This document shows positions 38,202 to 47,770 of a DNA stretch of 64,000 nt, piece after piece. Origin of the DNA: Adhaeribacter aquaticus DSM 16391. GTDB lineage: Bacteria > Bacteroidota > Bacteroidia > Cytophagales > Hymenobacteraceae. The notes below the pieces were generated by a model. That model had not been told where the DNA came from, searched no databases, and was given only the letters and a program-made list of their open reading frames with translations. Position 1 is the first letter of the stretch, and every line of letters starts with the position of its first letter. A program made the position numbers and the translations under genes. The DNA lies in contig NZ_KI421517.1 of assembly GCF_000473365.1 (NCBI RefSeq), positions 3,944,001-4,008,000 on the forward strand, read 5' to 3'.

Positions 38202-38354
38202 GTATTTCGGTTAAAGGAATCACCCAACAACATGATTATTTATTGCTTAAAATAAAGAATTTGCCATAAAAACTTAAGATAAATTTAATTTTCACCTCTT
38301 TTTATTAAGTATTATATAAACCAAAATCTTTATCTTTAGCCCAGATTAAAGAAT

Positions 38355-38681
38355 GTGAATAGGTTTAAAAACCATATCGCCCTTTTGCTTTTGCTGCTGT
38401 TTGTGCGGGTATTAATACCAGAGCAGGAACTGCTACAGTTGCATAACCATGATCATACCGAGGATCTGGACGAACTGGTGATTGGTTTAAAGGTGGATAA
38501 AAAGCACCAACACTGCCCAATTGATGAGTTAATCAATGCTCCATTCACGCCGGCGCCTAAAGTTGTTATTCAGACTTTAGACTTTTTTACCTTCACCGAT
38601 ACCTATTCCGCTAATCATTCCTGCATCTGGAAATTTACCTTTCCCAATAATACCGATCTAAGAGGTCCTCCTGTAGCTTAA
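38355..38681 (+). CDS. Small exported His-rich protein at a TonB/ABC locus
   Basis: 108 residues from a GTG start (an ATG two bases earlier is out of frame). Hydrophobic signal sequence (HIALLLLLLFVRVLI) followed by clustered potential metal ligands: His30, His32, His34 with Asp/Glu neighbours (LHNHDHTED) and HQHCP (His51, His53, Cys54). The C-terminus is WKFTFPNNTDLRGPPVA; small proteins with this LRGPP ending are often encoded beside TonB receptors in Bacteroidota, without known function. A box like TAnnTTTG (TATCTTTA) lies about 25 bases upstream. Confidence 0.68.
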   Translation: MNRFKNHIALLLLLLFVRVLIPEQELLQLHNHDHTEDLDELVIGLKVDKKHQHCPIDELINAPFTPAPKVVIQTLDFFTFTDTYSANHSCIWKFTFPNNTDLRGPPVA

Positions 38682-38907
38682 GCCTTCTTCTTTTTTGCCC
38701 TGAAATTGTTTTTTTAAGAATAACTTATACCAGGATGGCCTTCCTTTACTTGGCTATACACTAGTATTTATTCTTTTAAAAAAATATCCCCTCGGGGCTA
38801 CAGATACCTGTTTCTTTCCAATCCGGAAACCGAAACTGTTATACCTATATTTTTTTTTGTACTTCTTTTTGCTCATAGGCTTGAGCTATCTAATAAGCTA
38901 TATCTGT

Positions 38908-39957
38908 ATGATACCTCATAAATTATTATACTTCTTATTTTTCTTTTTTTTTCAAAGCCACATTCTTCAGGCTCAAAAAAATGCATTTTTATTTAACGGC
39001 AAAAAGATTGCTCCCGGCAGTAAGAAATCTTTCCTGTTGCCAGTTATAACTGGCAATGATAGTACTTTTATACCGGTTACAGTTTTTCATGGAAGTAAAA
39101 AAGGACCGGTTTTGGGCATTACGGCTGGCGTGCATGGCCTGGAGTATGCTCCCATTATGGCTGCACAAGCTTTGGCAAAAGAACTGGAACCCACCCAGAT
39201 GAGTGGAACAGTTATTTTGGTGCAGGTGGCAAACGTAACGGGTTTTCTTAACCGTAGTTTCCGTGTAAATCCCTTAGATAATAAAAATTTGAACCGGGTT
39301 TTTCCGGGGCAACCTAATGGTACGAGTACCGAAAAAATAGCCTGGACTATATCCAATCAGATAATTGCCCGCTGCAACTATTTTCTAGACGTGCATGATG
39401 GGGATGCCAATGGGGATCTAAGGCCTTATTCGGGTTATTACAATTATTTTGATAAACCTAAAGTGTCGGAAAAAGCCAGGCAGATGGCTTTAGCTTTAGG
39501 CTTTGATTTTATTGTGCAGTTTGGCAACGAACCGAGCTTAACCGAGGCTAGCATCTACTGTTCACGCGAAGCTACCAAGCGAAATATTCCGGCCGCCGAT
39601 ATTGAATGTGGGGGTAAGGGCCAGGTAGAAGCGAAAAATGTGCTGCAGATTCAGAAGGCAATTATAAGCTTGATGCGCCACCTGCACATGTTAGAAGGCC
39701 ATCCTAACGCTGTACAAAACCCTATTTTTATAGCCAAACGCACTACTGTTGAAAGTGAACACACTGGAATTTTTTACAGTGACCTGACCGGTGGCGATTA
39801 CGTGAAGAAAGGCATGAAGCTCGGCTATACCACCGACTTTTTTGGGAATAAAATAGCTGATGTTACCTGCCCAATTGATGGGGTTATTCTATACAAAACC
39901 TTTAATCCGCCTATCCAGAAAGGGGAAAGTCTATTCAATATTGGGCACATTCATTAA
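38908..39957 (+). CDS. Exported succinylglutamate desuccinylase/aspartoacylase family protein
   Basis: 349 residues from the ATG at 38908, chosen because it starts a signal peptide ending near LQAQK; a TTG at 38857 is rejected. Zinc carboxypeptidase-like (M14, AstE/AspA) site: His76 and Glu79 in AGVHGLEY, Arg130 in NLNRVFPG, and His163 in FLDVHDGD. The family cleaves N-acyl amino acids or related amides; export points to an extracytoplasmic substrate. The C-terminal beta domain (SEHTGIFYSDL...VKKGMKLGYTTD) is typical. It precedes the TonB receptor gene by 84 bases. Confidence 0.88.
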   Translation: MIPHKLLYFLFFFFFQSHILQAQKNAFLFNGKKIAPGSKKSFLLPVITGNDSTFIPVTVFHGSKKGPVLGITAGVHGLEYAPIMAAQALAKELEPTQMSGTVILVQVANVTGFLNRSFRVNPLDNKNLNRVFPGQPNGTSTEKIAWTISNQIIARCNYFLDVHDGDANGDLRPYSGYYNYFDKPKVSEKARQMALALGFDFIVQFGNEPSLTEASIYCSREATKRNIPAADIECGGKGQVEAKNVLQIQKAIISLMRHLHMLEGHPNAVQNPIFIAKRTTVESEHTGIFYSDLTGGDYVKKGMKLGYTTDFFGNKIADVTCPIDGVILYKTFNPPIQKGESLFNIGHIH

Positions 39958-40041
39958 GCCCTAATAATAATCAGATACAAACAGGCAGAAGCGCGGTAGG
40001 GCAAAACCTACTAACCACTGCTTTACCTAAAAGAATATAAT

Positions 40042-42474
40042 ATGAAAAATTTTATAATATTTATGCTAGCAGTGCTCAGCCATTTAGCTGCTACGGGTCA
40101 ACAATTAGGTAGCATTCAAGGTCGAATTACTGATAACCACGGCCATGCATTAGAAGGCATACCAGTGGCGTTACAGGAAAATAATGCCATGGCGCTTACT
40201 ACTTCAGATGGCTCCTTTGTCATCAAAAACTTACATACAGGCAAGTACACAGTGGAAGCTCACGGTTTGGTGTATTCCAGGCAAATAAAAGAAGTAACTC
40301 TTACAGCCGATGCGCCTAATGCCGTACTCAATTTTGCCTTACAGGAAAATACCACAACCCTGCAGCAAGTAGAAGTATTGGGCCGCAAAGAAACCACTTA
40401 TAAGAGCAGTTACAGCTTTATTGGCACCAAAACCGCCAGCCGGGTTATAGATGTGCCCCAGACCATATCTACTGTTACGAAAGAATTGATAGAAGACCAA
40501 CAAGCCTTTACTTTGAACGAGGTAGTAAAAAATGTAGCGGGAGTAAATCAATATTCAGGCTACGATGACCTTACGGTCAGGGGATTTCGGAATGGTTACG
40601 AAAGTGGCTTTCGATTGGTAAATGGTTTACGCTCGGGCTATAGCTACGGCAATGGCTTTTTCAGGGTGCCTCTTACGGTAAATTTAGAACGGGTAGAAGT
40701 ACTAAAAGGACCGGGAGCAGCTTTGTTTGGCGATATCAACCCGGGCGGAACCATCAACATGGTAACCAAGAAACCTTTATCAGAAAGCCGGAAAGCAATG
40801 AATTTCTCGGTAGGTAGTTTCCAAACCATGCGCTCCACCCTGGACTTTACCGGCCCCTTAAACAATGATACCACCTTATTGTACCGCCTGAATATTGGCT
40901 ACGAAAACACCAAAACTTTCCGGAATATGAACGACCGGCAATCGTTTATCATAGCGCCTACCGTAACGTTCCGGCCAACCTCAAAAACTACGGTTAATGC
41001 CGAAATGGTTTTCAGCAGTTTTAATGGTTATCTGGATAGGGGCTTGCCCATTGCTTCCGGCAATTTATTTTCTTTACCTTTTGCTTTTTCCCTAAGTCAG
41101 CCTAACGATTATTTTAAAGTTAACGACTTATCATTAAATGCTTCCTTGAATCACAAAATAACTAACAATATATCATTTAACCTGGCATACCTAAGGTTTG
41201 CGTATGCTGAAGATTTAAAGGAACACCGTACCCTGAACACTTTTGCTGATGCTCCTTTGAACACCGTAATGAACATGCGGTATTTTGAGCGGAGAGCCAA
41301 AGAATATACAGATAATATATCCACTTATTTTTCTTTAAACGGTAAAACCGGGAGCCTGAGTCACAAAATAGTGGCAGGTTTAGATTACGTGAAATTTGAT
41401 ACCGACAAAAACAGCACCATGTTGGAGGCACGCCAACAAAACAGTAACGGGAAAGCCATACCGCTCACCTTTGATCTTAAAAATCCGGTTTACGAAATAA
41501 AAAATACAAGTAACTACATCCGGCGGCCCACACCAGCCTTTTTCATTGATTACATTAACGCCGTTTACCATACTTCCGGCTTGTATGTACAGGACCAGGT
41601 AGATGTTACCACCCGATTGGGTTTACTCCTGGGTTTGCGCTACGAAATGTTCCGGGATGAACGAAACTACGGCGACGGTGAAGAAAAAATAAAGCAAAAT
41701 GTAATCTTACCTCGGTTAGGATTTACTTATGCCTTGCGGGAAGACCTGAACTTTTTTGCCTCCTATAGCCAGGGTTTTCGGCCCATTAAACCCGAATACA
41801 TCAAATACCCTGAACGCTACGGCCGCACCGCCCCATTCCACAACGAAGAAAGCTACCAGGTAGAAGGTGGGTTAAAAGGAGAATTTTTACAAAAAGCTTT
41901 GTATGGCACCCTTTCGGTTTACCAGATTAAAAAACGAAATACCCTGGTTAATACTGGTCTGCTCACCGAAGAAGGGAACCCTATTTACCGGCAAAACGGC
42001 CAGGTAAGGTCGCGGGGAGCCGAATTAGAAATAACCGGCAATATACGGCCCTATTTTAATTTGAACGCCAATTATGCGTTTAATCACAGCCAGGTACTGG
42101 ATGCTGATGTGGCTGCTGAAAATGGCATGATGGCTGCCAACGCTCCCAAACATTTGGCAGGCTTATGGGCCAAATATACTTTCTCCTTTGGTAGTTTACC
42201 GGGTTTAGGTTTGGCCATTGGGGGTAATTATGTAAGTCGCCGGCGAATGGAAATTCAGGTTAACCGAGTAAACACCGGGGAGTTAATCTGGGACTACTGG
42301 CCAGCTTATACCGTTGCCAATGCCGCCTTATTTTATAACCTGAATAAATTTAAAATTAGCCTAAACCTAAATAACCTGTTGGACAAAAAATATTTTGTGG
42401 GTGGGTACGATTACTTCCGGGCTAGTCCGGGCGCTCCACGCAATTTTATGGCTACCATTGGTTATACCTTTTAA
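40042..42474 (+). CDS. TonB-dependent siderophore-type receptor with CarboxypepD_reg-like domain
   Basis: 810 residues. Sec signal peptide (MKNFIIFMLAVLSHLAATG), then a CarboxypepD_reg-like domain at about 23-105 (GSIQGRITDNHGHALEGIPV), a plug domain at about 130-250 (VPQTISTVTKELIEDQQAFTLNEVVKNVAGV, split here: contains LNEVVKNV and GAALFGDINPGGTINMVTKKP), and a 22-strand barrel ending in the aromatic residue of ATIGYTF. It imports an iron chelate or similar compound across the outer membrane. The gene is closed by a long hairpin and followed by an ABC transporter on the same strand. Confidence 0.93.
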   Translation: MKNFIIFMLAVLSHLAATGQQLGSIQGRITDNHGHALEGIPVALQENNAMALTTSDGSFVIKNLHTGKYTVEAHGLVYSRQIKEVTLTADAPNAVLNFALQENTTTLQQVEVLGRKETTYKSSYSFIGTKTASRVIDVPQTISTVTKELIEDQQAFTLNEVVKNVAGVNQYSGYDDLTVRGFRNGYESGFRLVNGLRSGYSYGNGFFRVPLTVNLERVEVLKGPGAALFGDINPGGTINMVTKKPLSESRKAMNFSVGSFQTMRSTLDFTGPLNNDTTLLYRLNIGYENTKTFRNMNDRQSFIIAPTVTFRPTSKTTVNAEMVFSSFNGYLDRGLPIASGNLFSLPFAFSLSQPNDYFKVNDLSLNASLNHKITNNISFNLAYLRFAYAEDLKEHRTLNTFADAPLNTVMNMRYFERRAKEYTDNISTYFSLNGKTGSLSHKIVAGLDYVKFDTDKNSTMLEARQQNSNGKAIPLTFDLKNPVYEIKNTSNYIRRPTPAFFIDYINAVYHTSGLYVQDQVDVTTRLGLLLGLRYEMFRDERNYGDGEEKIKQNVILPRLGFTYALREDLNFFASYSQGFRPIKPEYIKYPERYGRTAPFHNEESYQVEGGLKGEFLQKALYGTLSVYQIKKRNTLVNTGLLTEEGNPIYRQNGQVRSRGAELEITGNIRPYFNLNANYAFNHSQVLDADVAAENGMMAANAPKHLAGLWAKYTFSFGSLPGLGLAIGGNYVSRRRMEIQVNRVNTGELIWDYWPAYTVANAALFYNLNKFKISLNLNNLLDKKYFVGGYDYFRASPGAPRNFMATIGYTF

Positions 42475-42524
42475 TTAAGCTGCCGGGGCATTGCTACCGA
42501 GCAGATGCCCCGGCAGCTTAATTA
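42472..42524 (+). terminator. Long perfect inverted repeat starting in the receptor stop codon
   Basis: TAATTAAGCTGCCGGGGCA (42472-42490), which begins with the TAA stop, and TGCCCCGGCAGCTTAATTA (42506-42524) match at all 19 positions around a 15-nt loop that can itself pair GCT with AGC. No T run follows, so it may be a processing or attenuation element between the receptor and the ABC genes rather than a full terminator. Confidence 0.75.
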
Positions 42525-42628
42525 GGCGCTACTTATTACCGGACCTTTCCGGAACTGAAAACACTGGTTATAGACCTGTTTTAATTTAATATCTATTTGA
42601 GCTTACCTTAAATATCAGATAAAACATC

Positions 42629-43336
42629 ATGGAATTTGTATTAGAAGCAAAACATCTCAGAAAAGAATACCAGGATAAACTGGCTCTTAAGGGCCTGGAC
42701 CTGCAAATAAAACCCGGCGAAATATTTTGTTTGCTGGGACAAAACGGGGCCGGTAAATCCACTACAATTAATTTGTTCCTGGGCTTTATTCAACCCACTT
42801 CGGGAGCCGCTTTTATAAATGGTCTGGAGGTAACCCGGAACATTACCAAAGTAAAAGAATTCCTGGCGTACATTCCCGAAAACGTGATGCTGTACCCCAA
42901 CCTGACCGGCCTCGAAAACCTGGCTTTGTTCAGCAGCCTGGCCGGCTATGATTACCAGGAAGCAGAAATTACCGATTATCTGGTCCGGGCGGGGCTGCCG
43001 GCTGATGCAGTAAAACGGCGGGTAAGCGGGTATTCTAAGGGCATGCGGCAAAAAGTAGGCATAGCCATTGCGGTAGCCAAACACGCTAAGGTATTGTTAT
43101 TGGACGAACCCACCTCCGGTCTGGATCCCAAAGCCAGCAATGAATTTTCGGAATTACTCCTGCAGTTAAGCGCCCAGGGTACTGCCATATTTATGGCTAC
43201 GCACGATATTTTCCGGGCCAAGGAAGTAGGTACCCGCGTGGGCATTATGCGCGAAGGCGAACTGGTGGATGTACTGGGTACCACCGACCTGAATGCGAAC
43301 GAACTCGAAAAACTGTACTTAAACTACATGCACTAA
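42629..43336 (+). CDS. ABC transporter ATP-binding protein
   Basis: 235 residues. Walker A GQNGAGKST (about residues 37-45), Q-loop region, signature SGYSKGMRQK, Walker B VLLLDEPTSGLDP and switch His in ATHDIF. It powers the two permeases that follow with gaps of four and three bases. Together these resemble the NosFY/GldA type of ABC-2 transporter found beside TonB receptors in Bacteroidota. Confidence 0.93.
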   Translation: MEFVLEAKHLRKEYQDKLALKGLDLQIKPGEIFCLLGQNGAGKSTTINLFLGFIQPTSGAAFINGLEVTRNITKVKEFLAYIPENVMLYPNLTGLENLALFSSLAGYDYQEAEITDYLVRAGLPADAVKRRVSGYSKGMRQKVGIAIAVAKHAKVLLLDEPTSGLDPKASNEFSELLLQLSAQGTAIFMATHDIFRAKEVGTRVGIMREGELVDVLGTTDLNANELEKLYLNYMH

Positions 43337-43340
43337 GAAA

Positions 43341-44762
43341 ATGGTTAAAAGTATTGCCCAAAAAGAATTCCTCAGCGCCCTGCGCGACGCTCGCTTTCTA
43401 GCCTTGAGCGTTATTGTATTGTTGCTCTTATTAGCGGCCACGGTAGTAGGTTTGCACAGTTATTACACCTTGCAGCACGAGCGGGAAATGGCCCAGGAGG
43501 AAGTAAACCACCATTTTGCCAACTCCGCCGACCGGCACCCGCACCGGATGGCGCACTACGGGTCCTTTGCTTTCAGGCCCAAGTCCAGCCTTAGTTTCCT
43601 TGATTTTGGTTTAGATTCCTTTACCGGCACATCGTTATTCCTGGAAGCACATAAGCAAAACAGCTCTAATTTCAGCCAGGCGCAACAATCGTCATCACTT
43701 ATTCGGTTCGGCGAAATGACGGTGGCTTTTATTTTGCAGATGCTTATTCCTTTGCTGATTATATTTCTTTGTTACGGAGCTTTTACTCAAGAAAAAGAAA
43801 CCGGCACCCTCCAGCTCATGCTTAGTCAAGGCGTGTCTTTACGCCAGATTTCATGGGCCAAAGTGGCCGGGTATAGCCAGATAGTAGCCTTGGTAGTAGC
43901 GCCAGCTTTGTTTTTGGTAAGTTTGCTATTGTTTAGCCAGAGCGGCTTTAACCTTAATGCTGATTTGCTGCTGCGCTTACTTTTATTTATTGGGGCTTAC
44001 CTGGTTTACTTTTTTATTTTTATTGTATTGTCGGTGGTGGTTTCGGCTCTGAACAAACGGTCCAGCACAGCCCTGATTTCCTTGTTGGGTATCTGGATTC
44101 TGAGTTGTATTATTCTGCCGAAAGCGGCCGCTAACCTAGGCGCCAATTTATATACCACGCCCACCAAAGCCCAACTGGATGCCGATGTACACGATGAAGT
44201 AGCCCAAAGTATTAACGGCCATAACTCTGCCGATGAACGCGCGGCAGCTTTTAAAAAGCAGTTGCTGGTAAAATATGGGGTAGGTTCGCTGGAGCAATTG
44301 CCGGTAAATGCCGATGGCCTGGTAATGGCGGCCAGTGAGGCGCAAAGCAGCCAAGTGTACCAAAAGCACTTTAACCGCCTCACAGGTATTTTTCAGAAAC
44401 AAAACCGCATTGCCGAATACCTGGGTTTACTTAACCCTTATCTGGCGGTCCGCCATTTCTCAATGAGCATGGCGGGTTCGGATTTTGCGCATTATGTGCA
44501 TTATCAAAAAGTAGCCGAAAAATACCGGTATAACCTGGCTCAAACCTTAAACCACATCCAGGCTACCCAAGTCAAATACCAGGATAAAACCACCCGTTTA
44601 AGCAACGCCACCTGGAAACAAATACCGCCTTTTCGCTACAGCAGCCCTGGGGTGGGGTGGGCCCTCAAAAACCAAATCAATTCCATTATAGCCCTGCTTT
44701 TCTGGCTTTTTTTAGTCGTTGTTACTGGGTTTAAGCTAATTGACAAAACAAAAATCGTTTAA
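43341..44762 (+). CDS. ABC transporter permease, DUF3526 type (first copy)
   Basis: 473 residues. One N-terminal membrane helix (FLALSVIVLLLLLAATVVGL), a large extracytoplasmic part, then a five-helix ABC-2 domain (FTQEKETGTLQLMLSQGVSLRQISWAK is the cytoplasmic coupling region) and a second soluble loop before the last helix. DUF3526 proteins occur in pairs; here the second copy follows after three bases. Substrate and direction are unknown; export or maturation linked to the receptor locus is likely. Confidence 0.88.
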   Translation: MVKSIAQKEFLSALRDARFLALSVIVLLLLLAATVVGLHSYYTLQHEREMAQEEVNHHFANSADRHPHRMAHYGSFAFRPKSSLSFLDFGLDSFTGTSLFLEAHKQNSSNFSQAQQSSSLIRFGEMTVAFILQMLIPLLIIFLCYGAFTQEKETGTLQLMLSQGVSLRQISWAKVAGYSQIVALVVAPALFLVSLLLFSQSGFNLNADLLLRLLLFIGAYLVYFFIFIVLSVVVSALNKRSSTALISLLGIWILSCIILPKAAANLGANLYTTPTKAQLDADVHDEVAQSINGHNSADERAAAFKKQLLVKYGVGSLEQLPVNADGLVMAASEAQSSQVYQKHFNRLTGIFQKQNRIAEYLGLLNPYLAVRHFSMSMAGSDFAHYVHYQKVAEKYRYNLAQTLNHIQATQVKYQDKTTRLSNATWKQIPPFRYSSPGVGWALKNQINSIIALLFWLFLVVVTGFKLIDKTKIV

Positions 44763-44765
44763 AAT

Positions 44766-46148
44766 ATGAACAAATTCCGGACAATTATAAAGTACGAATG
44801 GCTCAATTTCCGGGCTGATAAAGGATTGCTGCTCATAACCCTGCTCACTTTAATAACGGGTTTATACGGTATATACTACGGCACTACCGAAATAAGCCGC
44901 CAACGCCAGCATCTGGCCAACTTATCTAAAATAACCGCCCACGATGTAGAAAATATGAAGGTACAGTTTCCCGGGGAAGCCGATGCCGGCGACGTAGGCT
45001 ACTATCATTCTACCTTTGCCGTAAACCACCCTGATTCCTGGGCCAGTCTATCATTGGGGCAACGCGATATAAATCCGTATTATATTAAGCTACGGCTGCT
45101 CAACCTGCAATCACAGTTATACGATTCTGATAATATCAACCCATTAAAGGTGTTTACAGGTAACTTTGATTTGGCTTTTGTGTTGATTTACCTGTTTCCG
45201 CTATTTATTATTGGTTTAAGTTTTAATGTGTTTTCCATTGAAAAAGAACAGGGTACTTTGCCACTCTTATTATCTCAGCCAATTAATTTAAGCTTAATAG
45301 TTGCCGCTAAACTTAGCTTCCGGGCATTTATTGTGCTGGGGCTGGCGGTTTTACTTTCCTTAACAGGTATGTTTTGGGCGCAGGTTGTTCCGGATAGCCG
45401 GATTGTTCTTTGGCTCGGGGCAATTGTTTTATATTGTTTATTCTGGTTTGCAGTAATATTTCTGGTGGCAGCACTACAAAAAAGCTCGGCCTTTAACGCC
45501 ATCACTTTACTGGGCATCTGGTTGCTGCTTACCATGGTTATCCCAGCTTTGCTAAACGTATATGTTGCCCTGAAAAAACCAGTGCCCCAAGCCTTGGCTT
45601 TAACTATAAAGCAACGCGAGGTCGTGCACGGGGGCTGGGATAAACCAAAAGAAGAAACCATGAACAAGTTTTTTAGTCTTTATCCGCAATGGCGTGATAC
45701 TACCCAAATAAAAGAGCGTTTTGTTTGGCGGTGGTATTATGCTTTTCAGCATTTAGGCGATGTAGCGGTTGCCGACCTTGCTAAAGATTACCAAAACAGA
45801 TTAAAAGAACGTCAGCAATTGGTTGAAAACCTGAATGTTTTGTCTGTGCCGGTAAATGTTCAGGGAATGTTAAATGCCTTAACAGGTACGGATTTGCTCG
45901 CCCACCTGGCTTTTATGCAAAGTGCCACCCGCTACCATGACGCTTTACGGGAATTTTATTATCCATTTTTATTTAATCAGGTTGCTTTTACACATAACGA
46001 TTATGCTAAGGAGCCCCAACACAGCTTTACCAGCACTCCTCAGATTAGCCTTGTTTGGAGTGGTTATTATAAATTAGCACTAAGCTTTTTATTTACTTTT
46101 ATAGTAGGTTTATTCATTTTTAAAATCAGGTTTTTAAACTTAAAATAA
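44766..46148 (+). CDS. ABC transporter permease, DUF3526 type (second copy)
   Basis: 460 residues with the same order as the preceding gene: N-terminal helix (LLLITLLTLITGLYGIYYG), soluble loop, ABC-2 helices with FSIEKEQGTLPLLLSQPINLSLIVAAK as the coupling region, a further soluble loop rich in Trp and charged residues (WRDTTQIKERFVWRWYYAFQ), and a last helix. The two permeases share layout but are only distantly alike in sequence, as for a heterodimeric transporter. Last gene of the operon; no clear terminator seen. Confidence 0.88.
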   Translation: MNKFRTIIKYEWLNFRADKGLLLITLLTLITGLYGIYYGTTEISRQRQHLANLSKITAHDVENMKVQFPGEADAGDVGYYHSTFAVNHPDSWASLSLGQRDINPYYIKLRLLNLQSQLYDSDNINPLKVFTGNFDLAFVLIYLFPLFIIGLSFNVFSIEKEQGTLPLLLSQPINLSLIVAAKLSFRAFIVLGLAVLLSLTGMFWAQVVPDSRIVLWLGAIVLYCLFWFAVIFLVAALQKSSAFNAITLLGIWLLLTMVIPALLNVYVALKKPVPQALALTIKQREVVHGGWDKPKEETMNKFFSLYPQWRDTTQIKERFVWRWYYAFQHLGDVAVADLAKDYQNRLKERQQLVENLNVLSVPVNVQGMLNALTGTDLLAHLAFMQSATRYHDALREFYYPFLFNQVAFTHNDYAKEPQHSFTSTPQISLVWSGYYKLALSFLFTFIVGLFIFKIRFLNLK

Positions 46149-46494
46149 ATTGGCACCAGACTTATGCGCTGATATTGCTACTTTACAGCCGGTTTTTATA
46201 CCTAAGCCAGTAATTTCATCTTTGATTAATCCGAAACAATAAAAATATTTGTTGGTAAAATTTCGCTCCATGATAGAATAGTTAGGGCACCTATACAACT
46301 ATCAAGGTAACACTAACCACAATTTTGCTACCAGGAAAAGGTAATGAGGCTTATTTTGATTTTACCTAAAAGACCAGGAAAAATCTGGTATTTGGTATCG
46401 TCTTTTGTCACAGGATTAAATGAATAGGTTTTAATTAATTTGAAGCTGTATCAGAAGCTAGCTCGGAAGGAACAAGCCAGTAACATAGAAATTT
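46149..46494. other. Intergenic region
   Basis: 346 AT-rich bases, no gene or clear regulatory element recognised. Confidence 0.35.
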
Positions 46495-47427
46495 ATGAAA
46501 GAAGAATTAAGCAGTACCCATTTCCGCATTTTACCTTACATTCATCGAACTCCGGTACTTACTTCCCAAATATTAAATGCCTTAACCGGGGCTGATTTGT
46601 ATTTTAAATGTGAAAATTTCCAACGGATGGGGGCTTTCAAAATGCGGGGGGCTTTAAATGCTATAATGCAGTTAAGACCAGACCAAAAGCAAAAAGGGGT
46701 TGTTACCCATTCTTCCGGAAACTTTGCCCAGGCACTAGCCTTGGCCGCCCGAAGTTTAGAAGTACCGGCCTTTATTGTAATGCCCGAAAATGCGCCGCAG
46801 GTCAAAAAAGAAGCGGTAAACGCTTATGGCGGAATTATTGTAGAATGTGCTCCAACCTTACAAGCCCGGGAAGAAACGGCCGCCAGAATAGCTGCGGACA
46901 CAGGGGCTACCTTTGTTCATCCCTCTGATGACCTAAGTGTAATTCTGGGACAAGGAACTGCCGCAAAAGAATTATTGGAGCTGCACCCTAATCTGGAATA
47001 TATAGTTACTCCAGTAGGCGGGGGCGGATTAGTAGCGGGCAGCATTTTAGCAGCCCAACATTATGGGACCACCTGTAAAGTAGTTGGAGGAGAACCCGAG
47101 ACGATGGATGATGCCTACCGCTCGGTTAAAAGCGGACAAATTGAAAGTAATTTATCTGGTGATACTATTGCAGATGGACTAAAAACCCAGTTGGGCAAAA
47201 TAAATTTTCCTATTATACAAGCCGGCATAGCAGAAATTGTAAGAGTAAGTGACCAGGAAATTATTGCGGCAATGAGATTAATATGGGAGCGAATGAAAAT
47301 AGTGGTAGAAGCATCCAGTGCTGTTGCGCTGGCGGCGGTCCTAAAAAGAAAAGAAATTTTTGCAGGTAAAAAAACAGGGATAATTCTTTCCGGGGGAAAT
47401 GTGGATTTAAGCAAACTGCCCTTTTAA
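46495..47427 (+). CDS. PLP-dependent serine/threonine dehydratase or serine racemase
   Basis: 310 residues, cytoplasmic. Fold-type II PLP enzyme: Lys49 in NFQRMGAFKMRGA binds the cofactor, SSGNFAQ is the substrate loop, GGGGL (about 178-182) binds the phosphate and LSGGNVD ends the protein. The length and the lack of a regulatory C-terminal ACT domain fit catabolic threonine dehydratase, serine racemase or threo-3-hydroxyaspartate ammonia-lyase; sequence alone does not decide. Single gene. Confidence 0.9.
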   Translation: MKEELSSTHFRILPYIHRTPVLTSQILNALTGADLYFKCENFQRMGAFKMRGALNAIMQLRPDQKQKGVVTHSSGNFAQALALAARSLEVPAFIVMPENAPQVKKEAVNAYGGIIVECAPTLQAREETAARIAADTGATFVHPSDDLSVILGQGTAAKELLELHPNLEYIVTPVGGGGLVAGSILAAQHYGTTCKVVGGEPETMDDAYRSVKSGQIESNLSGDTIADGLKTQLGKINFPIIQAGIAEIVRVSDQEIIAAMRLIWERMKIVVEASSAVALAAVLKRKEIFAGKKTGIILSGGNVDLSKLPF

Positions 47428-47770
47428 TATCCAGCTTTCAACCTGCACCCATACAGCCTTGTTCCCGGATAAGCATTTTCAAGCTCAGTCCGGCATTTTT
47501 AATAATAATGGGTGCCATAGGTAGCTTCTCAATCAAAACCAAGTGACCATTACCAATTCTGATCAGGAACGGATCCAGATCAGCAGAATATTGTAAAAGA
47601 TAAAATTGTTTTAATATTTTTTGACGGAATTTGAGTTTACATTGGCGTATTCCTGTTGTTATAGATCAAAATACAACTTACCTAACCGAAAAGGTTAATA
47701 AACAGAAGTAAAATGGATAAATCGACAACGGGTACTTCCGCGGCGCCTACAAAATTAGCTTTAAGATACT
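47428..47770. other. Intergenic region with an open minus-strand frame lacking a start codon
   Basis: 343 bases. On the minus strand a frame from about 47664 to the TGA at 47438-47440 stays open for some 74 codons and reads like protein (KQFYLLQYSADLDPFLIRIG; NAGLSLKMLIREQGC), but contains no ATG near its 5' end. It may be a gene remnant; I could not name a family. Confidence 0.3.
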
